From Streptomyces camelliae (GTDB taxonomy: Bacteria; Actinomycetota; Actinomycetes; Streptomycetales; Streptomycetaceae): a DNA stretch of 64,000 nucleotides. How positions within the stretch are numbered: position 1 is the stretch's first letter; every line of letters begins with the position of its first letter. The notes below the pieces were generated by a model. The model ran no database searches and was not told where the DNA came from. It worked only from the letters and a program-made list of their open reading frames with translations. The position numbers were made by a program, and so were the translations under genes. The stretch spans positions 1,612,001-1,676,000 of the forward strand of contig NZ_CP115300.1 in the NCBI RefSeq assembly GCF_027625935.1, in the 5' to 3' direction. Shown one piece after another: positions 40,223-49,158 of the stretch.

Positions 40223-41779
40223 TCAGCCTTTCGAGAACATGGACAGCATGCGGCGGGTGACGGCGAAACCTCCGAAGATGTTCACGCTCGTCAACAGGAT
40301 CGCCACGCAGGACAGCGCGGTGACGGTCCGGCTCTCGTGCCCGATCTGCAGCAGGGCGCCGATCACGACGATCCCGGAGATCGCGTTGGTCACCGACATC
40401 AGCGGCGTGTGCAGTGCGTGGTGCACCTTGCCGATGACGTAGTAGCCGATCACCACCGCCAGCGCGAACACCGTGAAGTTCTCCGCCAGTTGCGCGGGAG
40501 CGAAGGCCACCAGCAGGAACATCGCGAGCATGCCGAGCCCGATCAGGCCGAAGCGTCCCGCAGGCGTCAGCCTCCGCTGCTTCGGCTCGGGTGCGGCGGG
40601 CTCGGCCGCCTGCTGCGCGGCGGGCTCGGCCGACACCGCCACGGGCGGGGGCGGCCAGGTGACGTCGCCGTCCCGCACCACGGTCACGGCCCGCTGCACG
40701 ATGTCGTCGAAGTCGACCGCCGGCCGCCCGTCCCTGGCGGGGGTGAGCAGCTTCAGCAGGTTCACCAGGTTGGTGCCGAACAGCTGCGAGGCCTGGGCGG
40801 GCAGCCGGGACGCGAGGTCGGTGTAGCCGATGATGGTGACGCCGTTGTCCGTGACCACCGCGCGCCCCGGCACGGTGCCCTCGACGTTGCCGCCCTGGGC
40901 GGCGGCCATGTCGACGATGACGCTGCCCGGCTTCATGACGGCCACGTCCTCGGCCGACAGCAGGCGAGGCGCCGGCCGGCCGGGGATCAGCGCGGTGGTG
41001 ATCACGACGTCCACGTCCGCGGCCTGCTCGTGGTAGAGCTCGGCGGCGGCACGGTCGTAGTCGGCCGAGGTCGCCTTGGCATAGCCGTCGGTGCCGGTCT
41101 CCTGGGCGACGTTCACCGGGAGGTACTCGCCGCCCAGCGACCTCACCTGGTCGGCCACCTCGGGCCGCGGGTCGGTGGCCCGCACGATCGCGCCGAGGCT
41201 GGAGGCGGCGCCGATCGCCGCCAGACCGGCCACGCCCGCCCCGGCGACCAGCACCTTCGCCGGCGGCACCTTGCCCGCCGCGGTGACCTGACCGGTGAAG
41301 AACCGGCCGAAGACGTGCGCGGCCTCGATGACCGCCCGGTACCCGGCGATGTTCGCCATCGACGACAGCACGTCCATCGACTGCGCGCGCGAGATGCGAG
41401 GCACCGCGTCCAGCGCCAGAGCCGTCACGCCGGCCGCGGCCAGTCTCCGGAGCAGCTCGGGCGCCTGCGCCGGGGCCAGCAGGGCGACCACGGTCGTGCC
41501 TTCCCGCAGCCGGGTGATTTCCGTGTCGGAGGGAGCGTTCACTTTCAGGACGACATCCGCGTCCCAGGCCTGGCCGATCCCGGCGCCGGCATCAAGGTAG
41601 GCCTGGTCGCCGAAACCGGAGGCCGCGCCGGCCCCGGACTCGACCACGACCTCGTAGCCGAGGCCCAGCAGTTGACGCACCGTCGTCGGTGTCGCCGCGA
41701 CACGCGTCTCCCCGGGAGCGGACTCGACCACGACACCGATGCGCTGGGGTGGGTGTTGCGCAGATTCTTGTGCAGACAT
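40223..41779 (-). CDS. pntA: NAD(P) transhydrogenase subunit alpha
   Basis: A 518-residue subunit combining the NAD-binding domain I and the alpha membrane part in one chain, as in E. coli (510 residues). Visible are RIGVVVESAPGETRVAATP, the RQD-loop-like region DAVPRISRAQSMDVLSSMAN, the Rossmann motif VLVAGAGVAGLAAIGAASSLG and ATDPRPEVADQVRSLGGE. After a Pro/Ala linker, four hydrophobic helices follow (FGLIGLGMLAMFLLVAF onward) with HALHTPLMSVTNAISGI. The product balances NADH and NADPH at the membrane. An inverted repeat 55-82 bases upstream may regulate it. Confidence 0.97.
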   Translation of the reverse strand: MSAQESAQHPPQRIGVVVESAPGETRVAATPTTVRQLLGLGYEVVVESGAGAASGFGDQAYLDAGAGIGQAWDADVVLKVNAPSDTEITRLREGTTVVALLAPAQAPELLRRLAAAGVTALALDAVPRISRAQSMDVLSSMANIAGYRAVIEAAHVFGRFFTGQVTAAGKVPPAKVLVAGAGVAGLAAIGAASSLGAIVRATDPRPEVADQVRSLGGEYLPVNVAQETGTDGYAKATSADYDRAAAELYHEQAADVDVVITTALIPGRPAPRLLSAEDVAVMKPGSVIVDMAAAQGGNVEGTVPGRAVVTDNGVTIIGYTDLASRLPAQASQLFGTNLVNLLKLLTPARDGRPAVDFDDIVQRAVTVVRDGDVTWPPPPVAVSAEPAAQQAAEPAAPEPKQRRLTPAGRFGLIGLGMLAMFLLVAFAPAQLAENFTVFALAVVIGYYVIGKVHHALHTPLMSVTNAISGIVVIGALLQIGHESRTVTALSCVAILLTSVNIFGGFAVTRRMLSMFSKG

Positions 41780-41833
41780 GTCTCGTGTTCTCTCCTTGGG
41801 AGGAGGGTTCGACGGGTATCCGCGTTCAAAAGG

Positions 41834-41861
41834 GCGTTCACGGGACTCGTTCCGTGAACGC
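41834..41861. promoter_or_regulatory. Perfect inverted repeat in the pntA leader region
   Basis: GCGTTCACGG (41834-41843), 8 bases, then CCGTGAACGC (41852-41861). It lies 55 bases upstream of pntA, in the 316-bp divergent region shared with the Tryco1/STAND module. It could be an operator or an mRNA hairpin in the pntA leader. The rest of the gap shows a TATACT element (42047-42052) that might serve the plus-strand genes, with no clear -35. Confidence 0.45.
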
Positions 41862-42095
41862 GCGCCACAGGAAACCTACCCGTCGGAGTCGCCCGGGGCG
41901 GCGGACCCGGCCGTCGGGAGGGAGAACCAGCATCAGCGAGCCGGTGTGTGCGGCCCTCCCCCGAACTCGCCGATCGCGCCGAGCTGCTCCCCAACTCCCC
42001 TCTGTGACAAGCGTGTTGTGCTGCAACGCCCTGACGATCGCGGCGCTATACTCGCGCCACCACTCGAACGGACTGAGGAACAGCGGGGGGCTGCG

Positions 42096-42437
42096 GTGAG
42101 CGGGCGGAGTCATCTGGTCGAGGTCGAGCTGGACAGCGGTGAGGTCGTACTGGCGGAGGTTCTGTCGGCGGGGGGCTCCGATGTGGCCGACACCGGACGC
42201 CTGCGGCTGTCGCAGGCCCGCCAGGCGCTGGGCGAGGTCGGCCGGTGGGCACTGGAGAGCGTCCGCGAGTCGCTACCCGAACCGCCCGACCGGATCGACG
42301 TCGAGTTCGGAGTCAAGCTGGCCGTGAAGACGGGAAAGCTGGTGGCGGTCATCGCCGAGACCGGCGGCGAGGCCAGCGTCACCGTCCGGATGGGCTGGGA
42401 CCGGGCCACCGAGAGCGGCTCCGCGACGGGAAGCTGA
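42096..42437 (+). CDS. CU044_2847/Tryco1-like small protein
   Basis: A 113-residue protein; GTG at 42096 with GGGGGG 5 bases upstream. It begins with a strand pair (LVEVELDSGEVVLAEV), has a helix (SQARQALGEVGRWALESVRE), then IDVEFGVKLAVKTGKLVAVIAETGGEASVTVRM. The phrase VEFGVKL--K-GKLVAVIA-TG-EA is the hallmark of the CU044_2847 family, also called trypsin-co-occurring domain 1. The next gene, 4 bases away, does encode a trypsin-like-STAND protein, which strongly supports the call. These small proteins are thought to be regulators or substrates of the partner protease/NTPase in predicted conflict systems. The biochemical role is unproven. Confidence 0.85.
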   Translation: MSGRSHLVEVELDSGEVVLAEVLSAGGSDVADTGRLRLSQARQALGEVGRWALESVRESLPEPPDRIDVEFGVKLAVKTGKLVAVIAETGGEASVTVRMGWDRATESGSATGS

Positions 42438-42441
42438 ACCC

Positions 42442-45201
42442 ATGACGCTGGACCCCCGTCTGGCCGAACTCGCGGACAGCCACGCCGTGGCGATACACGT
42501 CGGCGGAAGGTTCAAGGGCAGCGGATTCGTCCTCACCCCGGAACTGGTCGTCACCTGCGCCCACGTCGTCGAGGAGGCCGCGGACGAGGTGCTGGTCCGG
42601 ATCTCCGGCTCCGCCGACCGGACCGGCACCGTGATCGCCCGCCATCCACCCCGGCGGGGCGGCGGAGAGTACTACGACAGCCCGGACATCGCCCTGGTAA
42701 GTCTGGGCGAGCGGCTGGACCGGCAAGGGGTGTGGCTCGCCGAGGAGCCGCCGCAGGCCGGCGCGGTCGTCGTGGCCCGCGGCTTCAGCCGGTTCACCGC
42801 CGAGCCGGGCGTGCAGCGGGACTCGCTGTCGATGACCGTCCGTGGCCCGGCCGGCTCCCTGCTGGGCGTCAAGGAAGACCGGATAGAGGTGGGCCTCAGC
42901 GGCGCTCTGGTGCTGGACACCACGACCGGCAGGGTGTGCGGCATGGTCAAGGCGTCTCGCAAACTCGAAGAGGTTCAGGGAGGCTGGATCGTCCCGGCCC
43001 ACGTCATCGCCGAGCACACGGCAGCCGCCGTGGATGAGAACCCGCACCGGCCGGGCACCGCCTGGTTCGATCTGGCCTCGCGCAGATCCGAGTTGCACGC
43101 CCAGCTGTTCGGTGCGGACCGGCACCCGGCGCGCGTCGCGGCTCCGCGGCCGGACCGGCCGCCGTCCTGGTGGCTGCAGACCGCCAACGAGGTGGTGCCC
43201 TTCATCGCCCGGCCCGAACTGGACGACCTTCTCGCCTGGTGCCTGCGGGAGGACGGCATGGGCATGCGGCTGGTCACCGCGCCGGGCGGCTCGGGCAAGA
43301 CCCGCCTGGCGATGCGGCTGTGCCAGGTGCTCGACGAGCAGGGCTGGATCGCCGGGTTCCTGCCGGGCGACTCCCACGAGACCGTTCCGCACATATGGGA
43401 GGCTCTGGACGCCGGGTACCGGGTGCTGGTGGTGGTCGACTACGCCGAAACGCGCACCGATCTCAACAAGGCACTGCTGACGGCCCTGGAACAGGAAGAG
43501 CCCGGCAGGGTGCGCGTTCTGCTGCTCGCCCGGTCGGACGGCCTGTGGTGGAACAGTCTGAAGAACGGGGACGTCGTGGACGGCACCCCGGTCCGCCTGT
43601 CCCCGCTCGGCGAGCGCACCGGACCCGGCCCGGTGCTGTCCGCGGCATGGCAGGCGTTCCACGCCGCCATCATCGGCGAGCCCACCCCGGCGCCTCCGGC
43701 CCTGCCGGAAGCCGACGGCCCCGACGACGTACTGAGCCTGCACGCACTGGCCCTGGACGCGGTGCTCGCGCGCCGTGACGGAGTCCGCGTCGGGTCGTGG
43801 GACCCACTGGGACGCGTGCTCAGGCATGAGCAGAAGTACTGGACCGACCTGGCGCAGGAGCACGAGGCGCCACTGCCCGTGAAAGACGCGTCGGTCAGGC
43901 GTGTACTGCTGCTCCCCGCGTTGTTCTCCGCCGCCTCCGCAGAACAGGCCCAGGCTGCCCTCGGCCGTCTGGAGACGGTGCCGGAGAACGCGCTGGCGGG
44001 CGCCGCCGATGTGCTGCACCGGCTGTACCCGCATCCCGGCCTGTACTGGGCACCCCTGCAACCCGACCGGCTGGCCGAGCAGTTGCTGTCCCAGGTGATC
44101 GACGACGCCGGCAGCGCCGAGGCGTCCGTCGGCCTGCTGACCTCCGTACTCGCCGACTGCACCTTCGCACAGGCCGAGCAGGCCATGACGGTCCTCGACC
44201 GCACCCGTGTCGCCCTGCACCGGCGGGGCTCCCACGAGCCGGCCACCTGGCTGACGCAGAGCATGGGCACTCTCATCCGCACCCGTCCCCTGGACTTCCT
44301 CCCGCCCGCAGCCGGCGTACTGAGCCCGGGAACCCCGGGATGGAACGTGTTCCGGGAGGTGCTGGAGAGCGCCGATTACGTCGATGTGCTGCTCCCCCTC
44401 CACCAGCGGGTGGCCCGTACGGGGCGGAACTCGGAGATGGTCCACGCGATCCTCGGCGCGCTGCTGCTGCGCTACGACCGCTCCGTCTCCTCCCGGATCT
44501 GGGCCTCGAAGGGCGGGGAGAGGGCCGCGCAGCTGCTCCAGGCGGTGTGGGAGATCGCAAACTTCTTCGCGGCCCGCGGTGAGCCGGAGCACGCCTGGCT
44601 GCACTCCCGCACAGCCGCGGCCTTCGCCGCGAAGCTCGCCCGAGCCGATCCCGACACCTACGGCCCCGTCCATGCCGCCTGCCTCGACGTCCTCGGCTAC
44701 CGGCTGGTCGAGCTCGACCGGTACCGCCCGGCCCTGCGGGTCGCCCGGCGAGCGGTCAAGGTACGCAGGGCCCTGGCGCGGCGCGACCCGGCCCACCGGC
44801 CGCTCCTCGCGCAGGCCTTGACTCGCCTGGGCAGCCTGCTGGCCACGACCGGGAAACCGGATGCCGCGCTGCGAGCGTCCGAGGAGGCCGCCGGGATCGC
44901 ACTCGGCCTGGCCCGCGAGGACCAGCAGGGATGGGCCGGGCTGGTCACCGCGGTCTACAACAACTACGGCCTGCTGCTGAGCGGGGCCGGCCGGCAGGCG
45001 GAAGCGGAAGAAGCCGCGAAGGTGCTGGCGAATGCCGTCGCCGTGAGCGATGCACAGCCATGGACACCCGCGCAACGGGCCGGCCTGAAACCGTACCGGC
45101 GCACGGTCGCACGCCTCCTGGCGCGGGAATCGATCACCGACTACTCGTTGATGCTCACCGCAGCCGAGTACCCGGAGGAGACGGACGACGATCCGCGCTG
45201 A
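42442..45201 (+). CDS. Trypsin-like peptidase-STAND NTPase-TPR protein
   Basis: A 919-residue multidomain protein. Residues about 10-195 form a chymotrypsin-fold protease: GSGFVLTPELVVTCAHVV with His41, SPDIALVSL with Asp82 and VGLSGALVLD with Ser153, a complete triad with G-L-S-G-A in place of GNSGGP. The STAND domain has Walker A TAPGGSGKT (279-287) and Walker B VLVVVDYAET (328-337), followed by VRVLLLARSDGLWW. Winged-helix and superstructure regions lead to a TPR-like C-terminal part (about 690-880). No signal peptide. The protease is presumably held inactive until the NTPase oligomerises on a signal. It is co-transcribed with the Tryco1-like gene. Confidence 0.9.
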   Translation: MTLDPRLAELADSHAVAIHVGGRFKGSGFVLTPELVVTCAHVVEEAADEVLVRISGSADRTGTVIARHPPRRGGGEYYDSPDIALVSLGERLDRQGVWLAEEPPQAGAVVVARGFSRFTAEPGVQRDSLSMTVRGPAGSLLGVKEDRIEVGLSGALVLDTTTGRVCGMVKASRKLEEVQGGWIVPAHVIAEHTAAAVDENPHRPGTAWFDLASRRSELHAQLFGADRHPARVAAPRPDRPPSWWLQTANEVVPFIARPELDDLLAWCLREDGMGMRLVTAPGGSGKTRLAMRLCQVLDEQGWIAGFLPGDSHETVPHIWEALDAGYRVLVVVDYAETRTDLNKALLTALEQEEPGRVRVLLLARSDGLWWNSLKNGDVVDGTPVRLSPLGERTGPGPVLSAAWQAFHAAIIGEPTPAPPALPEADGPDDVLSLHALALDAVLARRDGVRVGSWDPLGRVLRHEQKYWTDLAQEHEAPLPVKDASVRRVLLLPALFSAASAEQAQAALGRLETVPENALAGAADVLHRLYPHPGLYWAPLQPDRLAEQLLSQVIDDAGSAEASVGLLTSVLADCTFAQAEQAMTVLDRTRVALHRRGSHEPATWLTQSMGTLIRTRPLDFLPPAAGVLSPGTPGWNVFREVLESADYVDVLLPLHQRVARTGRNSEMVHAILGALLLRYDRSVSSRIWASKGGERAAQLLQAVWEIANFFAARGEPEHAWLHSRTAAAFAAKLARADPDTYGPVHAACLDVLGYRLVELDRYRPALRVARRAVKVRRALARRDPAHRPLLAQALTRLGSLLATTGKPDAALRASEEAAGIALGLAREDQQGWAGLVTAVYNNYGLLLSGAGRQAEAEEAAKVLANAVAVSDAQPWTPAQRAGLKPYRRTVARLLARESITDYSLMLTAAEYPEETDDDPR

Positions 45202-45223
45202 CGAGCCGGTGCGGGCGGGCGGG

Positions 45224-45255
45224 GCCGGCTCCCGGGCTCGCGCCCGGGAACCGGC
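45224..45255. terminator. Bidirectional terminator between STAND and mannosidase genes
   Basis: GCCGGCTCCCGGGC (45224-45237) and GCCCGGGAACCGGC (45242-45255) pair at 13 of 14 positions with a 4-base loop, between convergent genes. Confidence 0.8.
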
Positions 45256-45283
45256 CCGCCGGCGTGCGTGCCTGCGGTGTCAT

Positions 45284-48200
45284 TTACCGGCCGAAGCCGT
45301 AGGCGAACAGATGGTCGGTACCCGTCGATCCCGTCACCGGCAGCGTGATCGACGCCACCTGCTTGGACGGATCCAGCGGGACCTTCGTGGCGAAGACGTA
45401 GGTCTTGACGTTGTCCCGGCCCCCGCTCCCGGTGTTCCGGTAGGCCGTCGTCACCGCCGTGGTGTCACCCGGGAGCGGCTTGCCGGACCCGCCGCCCAGC
45501 GTCCAGTCCGAGAAGCCGACCGTCGCCTTCGAGACGGTGCCGTCGGTGTAGGTGACGGTCACCGTGCCCGAGACCCCGCTGCCGTCGGTCGGCGCGTTGG
45601 TCGCCGCGCCCAGCAGACCCAGCGAGGCGCCCGACGTGCCGGCCGGCATCGAGATGGTCTGGCCGGCCATCTCCAGGTTGTCCAGCTGACCGGACGTCAC
45701 CGTCGGCCAGGTGTAGGAGATGCCGTCGACCGTGAGGGTGGAACCGCTGGTGACACCCGCCGCCGACAGCGCGTTCTGCGACAACGCCCAGCCACCGTTG
45801 TCGAAGCCGCCCGAGAAGCTGCTGCCGTCGGGGTAGACGCCCTCGTTGGTGTCGTACGGCCACAGCGCACCGGCCTTGGCGACGGCCACGCGGAGGGTCG
45901 CCCCGCCCAGTGCCGCACCGGTGGTGTGATCGGTCAGCGCGAAGGTGACCGGGAACGTCCCCTCGCTCGCTCCCGCCGTCACATGGACCTTCGCCTCGGC
46001 CCTGCCCGAGGCGGGCACCGTCAGCGAGCCGGACGCCGTGTCCAGCGTGACGCCGGAGGGCGCCGTCGCCTGCCAGCCGACCGTGACGGCCGCGCTGCCG
46101 AGGTTGGTCAGGTCGAGTGTGCCGTCACCGGACGTGCCCGGCTGGAGCACCAGGCCGTCGCTGGAGGGACCGGTCGCGGCCAGCACCCGGCCGCCGCCCG
46201 TGGTGTCCGACGGCGGCGCCGCCGAAGGATCGGACGCCCAGGAGGGGTCGGGCTGGGTGCCGAGCGTGAAGTCGATGCTCCCCGCGCCCTTGAACTGCCC
46301 GTACGTCAGCCAGGAGGTCTTCCATTCCTTGCCCTTGACGCTGAGCGACTGCACATACGGCGCGTCGGGCGCGGCCTGCGGTGCGTCGATCCGCACCGTC
46401 CTGCCGCCTGCGAAGGTCACCTGGGCCACCGGGAAGACCGGACTGCCGAGCGCCAGGGTGTCCGTGCCCGGGGTCTCGGGGTACAGGCCGAGTTCGGACC
46501 AGACGTACCAGGAGCTCATCGCGCCGAGGTCGTCGTTGCCGAAGGAGCCGACCGGGGCGTTGAAGTACAGCTCCTGCTGGGCCTTGCGGACGGCGGCCTG
46601 GGTCTTCCACGGCCGGCCCGTGTAGTCGTACTCCCAGGGGATCTCCACGCTGGGCTCGTTGCTCAGGTCGGCGTTGGTGTTGCCGGGATTGGTGATGTCG
46701 TCGAGCAGGCTGTCCAGGTACGACGAGTACGCGTCGGCACCGCCGCGTGCCTGGATGAGCTGCTTGAGGTTGAACGGGACCATGGGCGTGTACTGGGCCG
46801 ACGTGCCCTCCACGAAGCCGTTGGAGGTGCCGGGGGTGAAACCGCCCGCGAACTGGCCGTCCTTGTCCTTGCCCTGCAGGTAGCCGGTCTGCGGATTGAA
46901 GACGTTCATCCAGTCCTGGGCGCGGGTGGCGAACTTCTCGTACACGGCCGTGTTGCCGAGCGACTTCGCGAAGGCGGCGAAGGCGTAGTCGGCGGAGTCG
47001 TACTCCAGTTGCGTGGAGACCGGGCCGTAGAAATTGCAGCAGCCGTAGTCGCCCTCGTCCAGCGGGAGATAGCCCCTCGCGTCCCGTACCGACTCGCCGG
47101 GGCGGTCGTTGTTCGCGGCGGTGGCCTCGTGCTGGAGAGCGGCGAGCGCCTTGCCGGTGTCGAAGCCCGTCGCGCCGAAGGCGTACGCGTCGGCGATGAT
47201 GCCGGCGGCCGGGTCACCGACCATCACGTAGCTCTCCCCGTTGTTCGACGCCCACTTGGGCAGCAGACCCGTCTGGTCGTAGCCGTTGAGCATCGAGGTG
47301 ACGACGTCGCCGGCGACCTCGGGCTCGACCATCGCCATCAGCTGGGTCTGGGAGCGGTAGGTGTCCCAGCCCGAGTAGTTGGCGTACTGGGCCTTCTGCC
47401 CCCGGGTCAGCTTGTGGACCTGGTTGTCCATCCCCATGTACCGGCCGTTGTCGTCGGAGAAGATGTTCGGGTGCAGCAGCGCGTGGTAGAGCGCGGTGTA
47501 GAACTGCGCCTGCTGGTCCGGGGTGCCGCCGCCGATCTGAAGCTTGTTCAGCACCGCGTTCCAGGCCTTGTGGTTGGCCTGCTCGACGGTGTCGAGGTTC
47601 CATGTCCTGATCTCGGTGGCAACGTTGTCCGCCGCGCCCGCGTCATCCGTGTACGAGATGCCGACCTTCGCGCTCACCGTGGGGTGGGTGGAGGTGTCGA
47701 AGGTCAGGTACATGCCGTTCGCGCCCGTCGTGGGGGGCTGGGCGGCCTCGACCGTGGCCGAAGACCGGGATGCGGTGCCGGCGCTCGGCGTCGGTGACGG
47801 CGTGCCGGAGGCCTTGGCGCCGCTCCCGTGGATCGTCGGAGCCGGCTTCGCCGGGACGGTGAAGTGCTTCTCCTTCAGCGGCGCGGACTTGGGCGCCTGG
47901 GGGGTCTGCTGGACCTTGCCCGCCTTCAGCGACGTCGCGTCGGGGTTGATGGTGCTGCCCACCCAGGTGCCGCTCGCCGTGAACGGCTGGTCGAACTTGA
48001 TGTCGAAGTGCAGCGTGTATCTGTTGCTCGCGCCGCAGAAGTGGCCGCTGTCGATCGCACCGCTGATCTCCCGGTCGTTCACCACCTGGACGCGGGTTCC
48101 GTCCACCTGCGTGGCACCGCCGCTGAGCTTGAACAGCAGGTTGGCCTGCCGGCCCGCCGGGAAGGTGAAGCGGCCCAGGCCGGCGCGGGTGGTGTCGGTC

Positions 48201-48697
48201 AACTCGGTCTTGACGCCGCTCGCGTCGGTCACCTTGTAGTAGCCGATGCCCGCCTGCTCGTCGGCGTGACTGAAGCCGACGGACGTGCCGCCGAGGCTGC
48301 CCGACAGCGCGCCGGTCACCGGCAGGATGGGCAGGTCGCCGGCGACGGGGCAGCCGGGTCCCGAGACATGGGTGAGGCTGAAGCCGGAGATCTTGTTGTC
48401 GTTGTACTCGTAGCCGCCGCCGTCAGGGCGGTGGGGCGCGGTGTCGGGGCCCCACTGCACCATGCCGGCCGGCATGTCGGGACCGGGGAAGGTGTCCACG
48501 GCCCCGGACGTGCCGATGAGGGGGTTGACGAGGGACGCGGGATCCTTCACGAAGGCCGGCGTCGCGGTGCTCGCGGCATGGGCGCTTCCCCCTGCCGTGA
48601 GCGGGAGGGCGGCCATGCCCAGCACCGAGACCACGGCCAGGCGTCGGCGGAATCTCTTGCGGTCACGTGGCGCAGCTGAACGTCGGGGTCTCACCAT
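45284..48697 (-). CDS. Secreted GH92 alpha-mannosidase with C-terminal accessory domains
   Basis: A 1137-residue exported protein. ATG at 48697 follows GGAGG by 6 bases. The signal peptide is basic (RKRFRRR) then LAVVSVLGMAALPLTAGGSA. GH92 features: VNPLIGTSGAVDTFPGPDMP, GYEYNDNKISGFSLTHVSGPG, YSGWDTYRSQTQLMAMVEPE and DEGDYGCCNFYGPVS. The acid-bearing NEPS motif is in LSNEPSVEIPWEYDYTGRPW, and GNDDLGAMSSWYVWSELGLYP is near the end of the catalytic part. The family is Ca2+-dependent and removes alpha-linked mannose by inversion. After about residue 830, a NEW3-type beta domain and an FxYDNxGxG-like beta-sandwich (DTNEGVYPDGSSFSGGFDN) follow. The His often found after NEPS is Val here. Confidence 0.94.
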   Translation of the reverse strand: MVRPRRSAAPRDRKRFRRRLAVVSVLGMAALPLTAGGSAHAASTATPAFVKDPASLVNPLIGTSGAVDTFPGPDMPAGMVQWGPDTAPHRPDGGGYEYNDNKISGFSLTHVSGPGCPVAGDLPILPVTGALSGSLGGTSVGFSHADEQAGIGYYKVTDASGVKTELTDTTRAGLGRFTFPAGRQANLLFKLSGGATQVDGTRVQVVNDREISGAIDSGHFCGASNRYTLHFDIKFDQPFTASGTWVGSTINPDATSLKAGKVQQTPQAPKSAPLKEKHFTVPAKPAPTIHGSGAKASGTPSPTPSAGTASRSSATVEAAQPPTTGANGMYLTFDTSTHPTVSAKVGISYTDDAGAADNVATEIRTWNLDTVEQANHKAWNAVLNKLQIGGGTPDQQAQFYTALYHALLHPNIFSDDNGRYMGMDNQVHKLTRGQKAQYANYSGWDTYRSQTQLMAMVEPEVAGDVVTSMLNGYDQTGLLPKWASNNGESYVMVGDPAAGIIADAYAFGATGFDTGKALAALQHEATAANNDRPGESVRDARGYLPLDEGDYGCCNFYGPVSTQLEYDSADYAFAAFAKSLGNTAVYEKFATRAQDWMNVFNPQTGYLQGKDKDGQFAGGFTPGTSNGFVEGTSAQYTPMVPFNLKQLIQARGGADAYSSYLDSLLDDITNPGNTNADLSNEPSVEIPWEYDYTGRPWKTQAAVRKAQQELYFNAPVGSFGNDDLGAMSSWYVWSELGLYPETPGTDTLALGSPVFPVAQVTFAGGRTVRIDAPQAAPDAPYVQSLSVKGKEWKTSWLTYGQFKGAGSIDFTLGTQPDPSWASDPSAAPPSDTTGGGRVLAATGPSSDGLVLQPGTSGDGTLDLTNLGSAAVTVGWQATAPSGVTLDTASGSLTVPASGRAEAKVHVTAGASEGTFPVTFALTDHTTGAALGGATLRVAVAKAGALWPYDTNEGVYPDGSSFSGGFDNGGWALSQNALSAAGVTSGSTLTVDGISYTWPTVTSGQLDNLEMAGQTISMPAGTSGASLGLLGAATNAPTDGSGVSGTVTVTYTDGTVSKATVGFSDWTLGGGSGKPLPGDTTAVTTAYRNTGSGGRDNVKTYVFATKVPLDPSKQVASITLPVTGSTGTDHLFAYGFGR

Positions 48698-49158
48698 CGG
48701 TTGCCTCCGCAGCGGTTCGTGCTTCGCACATCAGGTGACGGCGTACCGAAGAACGCCGGAACGCCGGCGACAGGCAACAGTTCCGGCCACTGCCGCAGCC
48801 TGACAACGTTGCCATGCACGAGTGTTGAGTGAAACGTGTGCGCTCGTGACATGTCAACGAGGCCAACACAACTTTCTGAGTGCGCAGTTCACAGACGGGC
48901 ACGTGCGACTACGGATGCCGAAGACTCCGCCCTCCGGCCGCCGCCGACGAACGCCACCGTCGGCATGCTCAACGACCTCGGCGCGTCTCCACCGGACGCC
49001 CGCGGTCTGCCACCGCGACCACCCAGCCGCACAAGGTGCCTGCGTCACAAGGGAATTGTCCCTCCCCCGCAACCGGCGATACACCCGGATGTCACGCAAG
49101 ATCATCAGACTGTCATGTCCATGCACGCACCATTGCACGCATTTACCTGGAGGGTTCC
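48698..49158. other. 460-bp divergent intergenic region, mannosidase/RNase
   Basis: No gene supported. It contains promoters for both flanking secreted-enzyme genes. TGACATGTCA (48847-48856) is a perfect 10-bp palindrome about 150 bases upstream of the mannosidase start. Local AT content rises around 48830-48890. No clear LacI-type CG-centred site. Confidence 0.35.

Noticed and set aside
38477..41857. A very long plus-strand open frame opposite pntB/pntA
   Set aside because: His/Arg/Asp-rich antisense shadow of well-supported pnt genes.
45209..47797. A long plus-strand open frame opposite the GH92 gene
   Set aside because: Antisense shadow; the minus strand encodes a recognisable mannosidase throughout.
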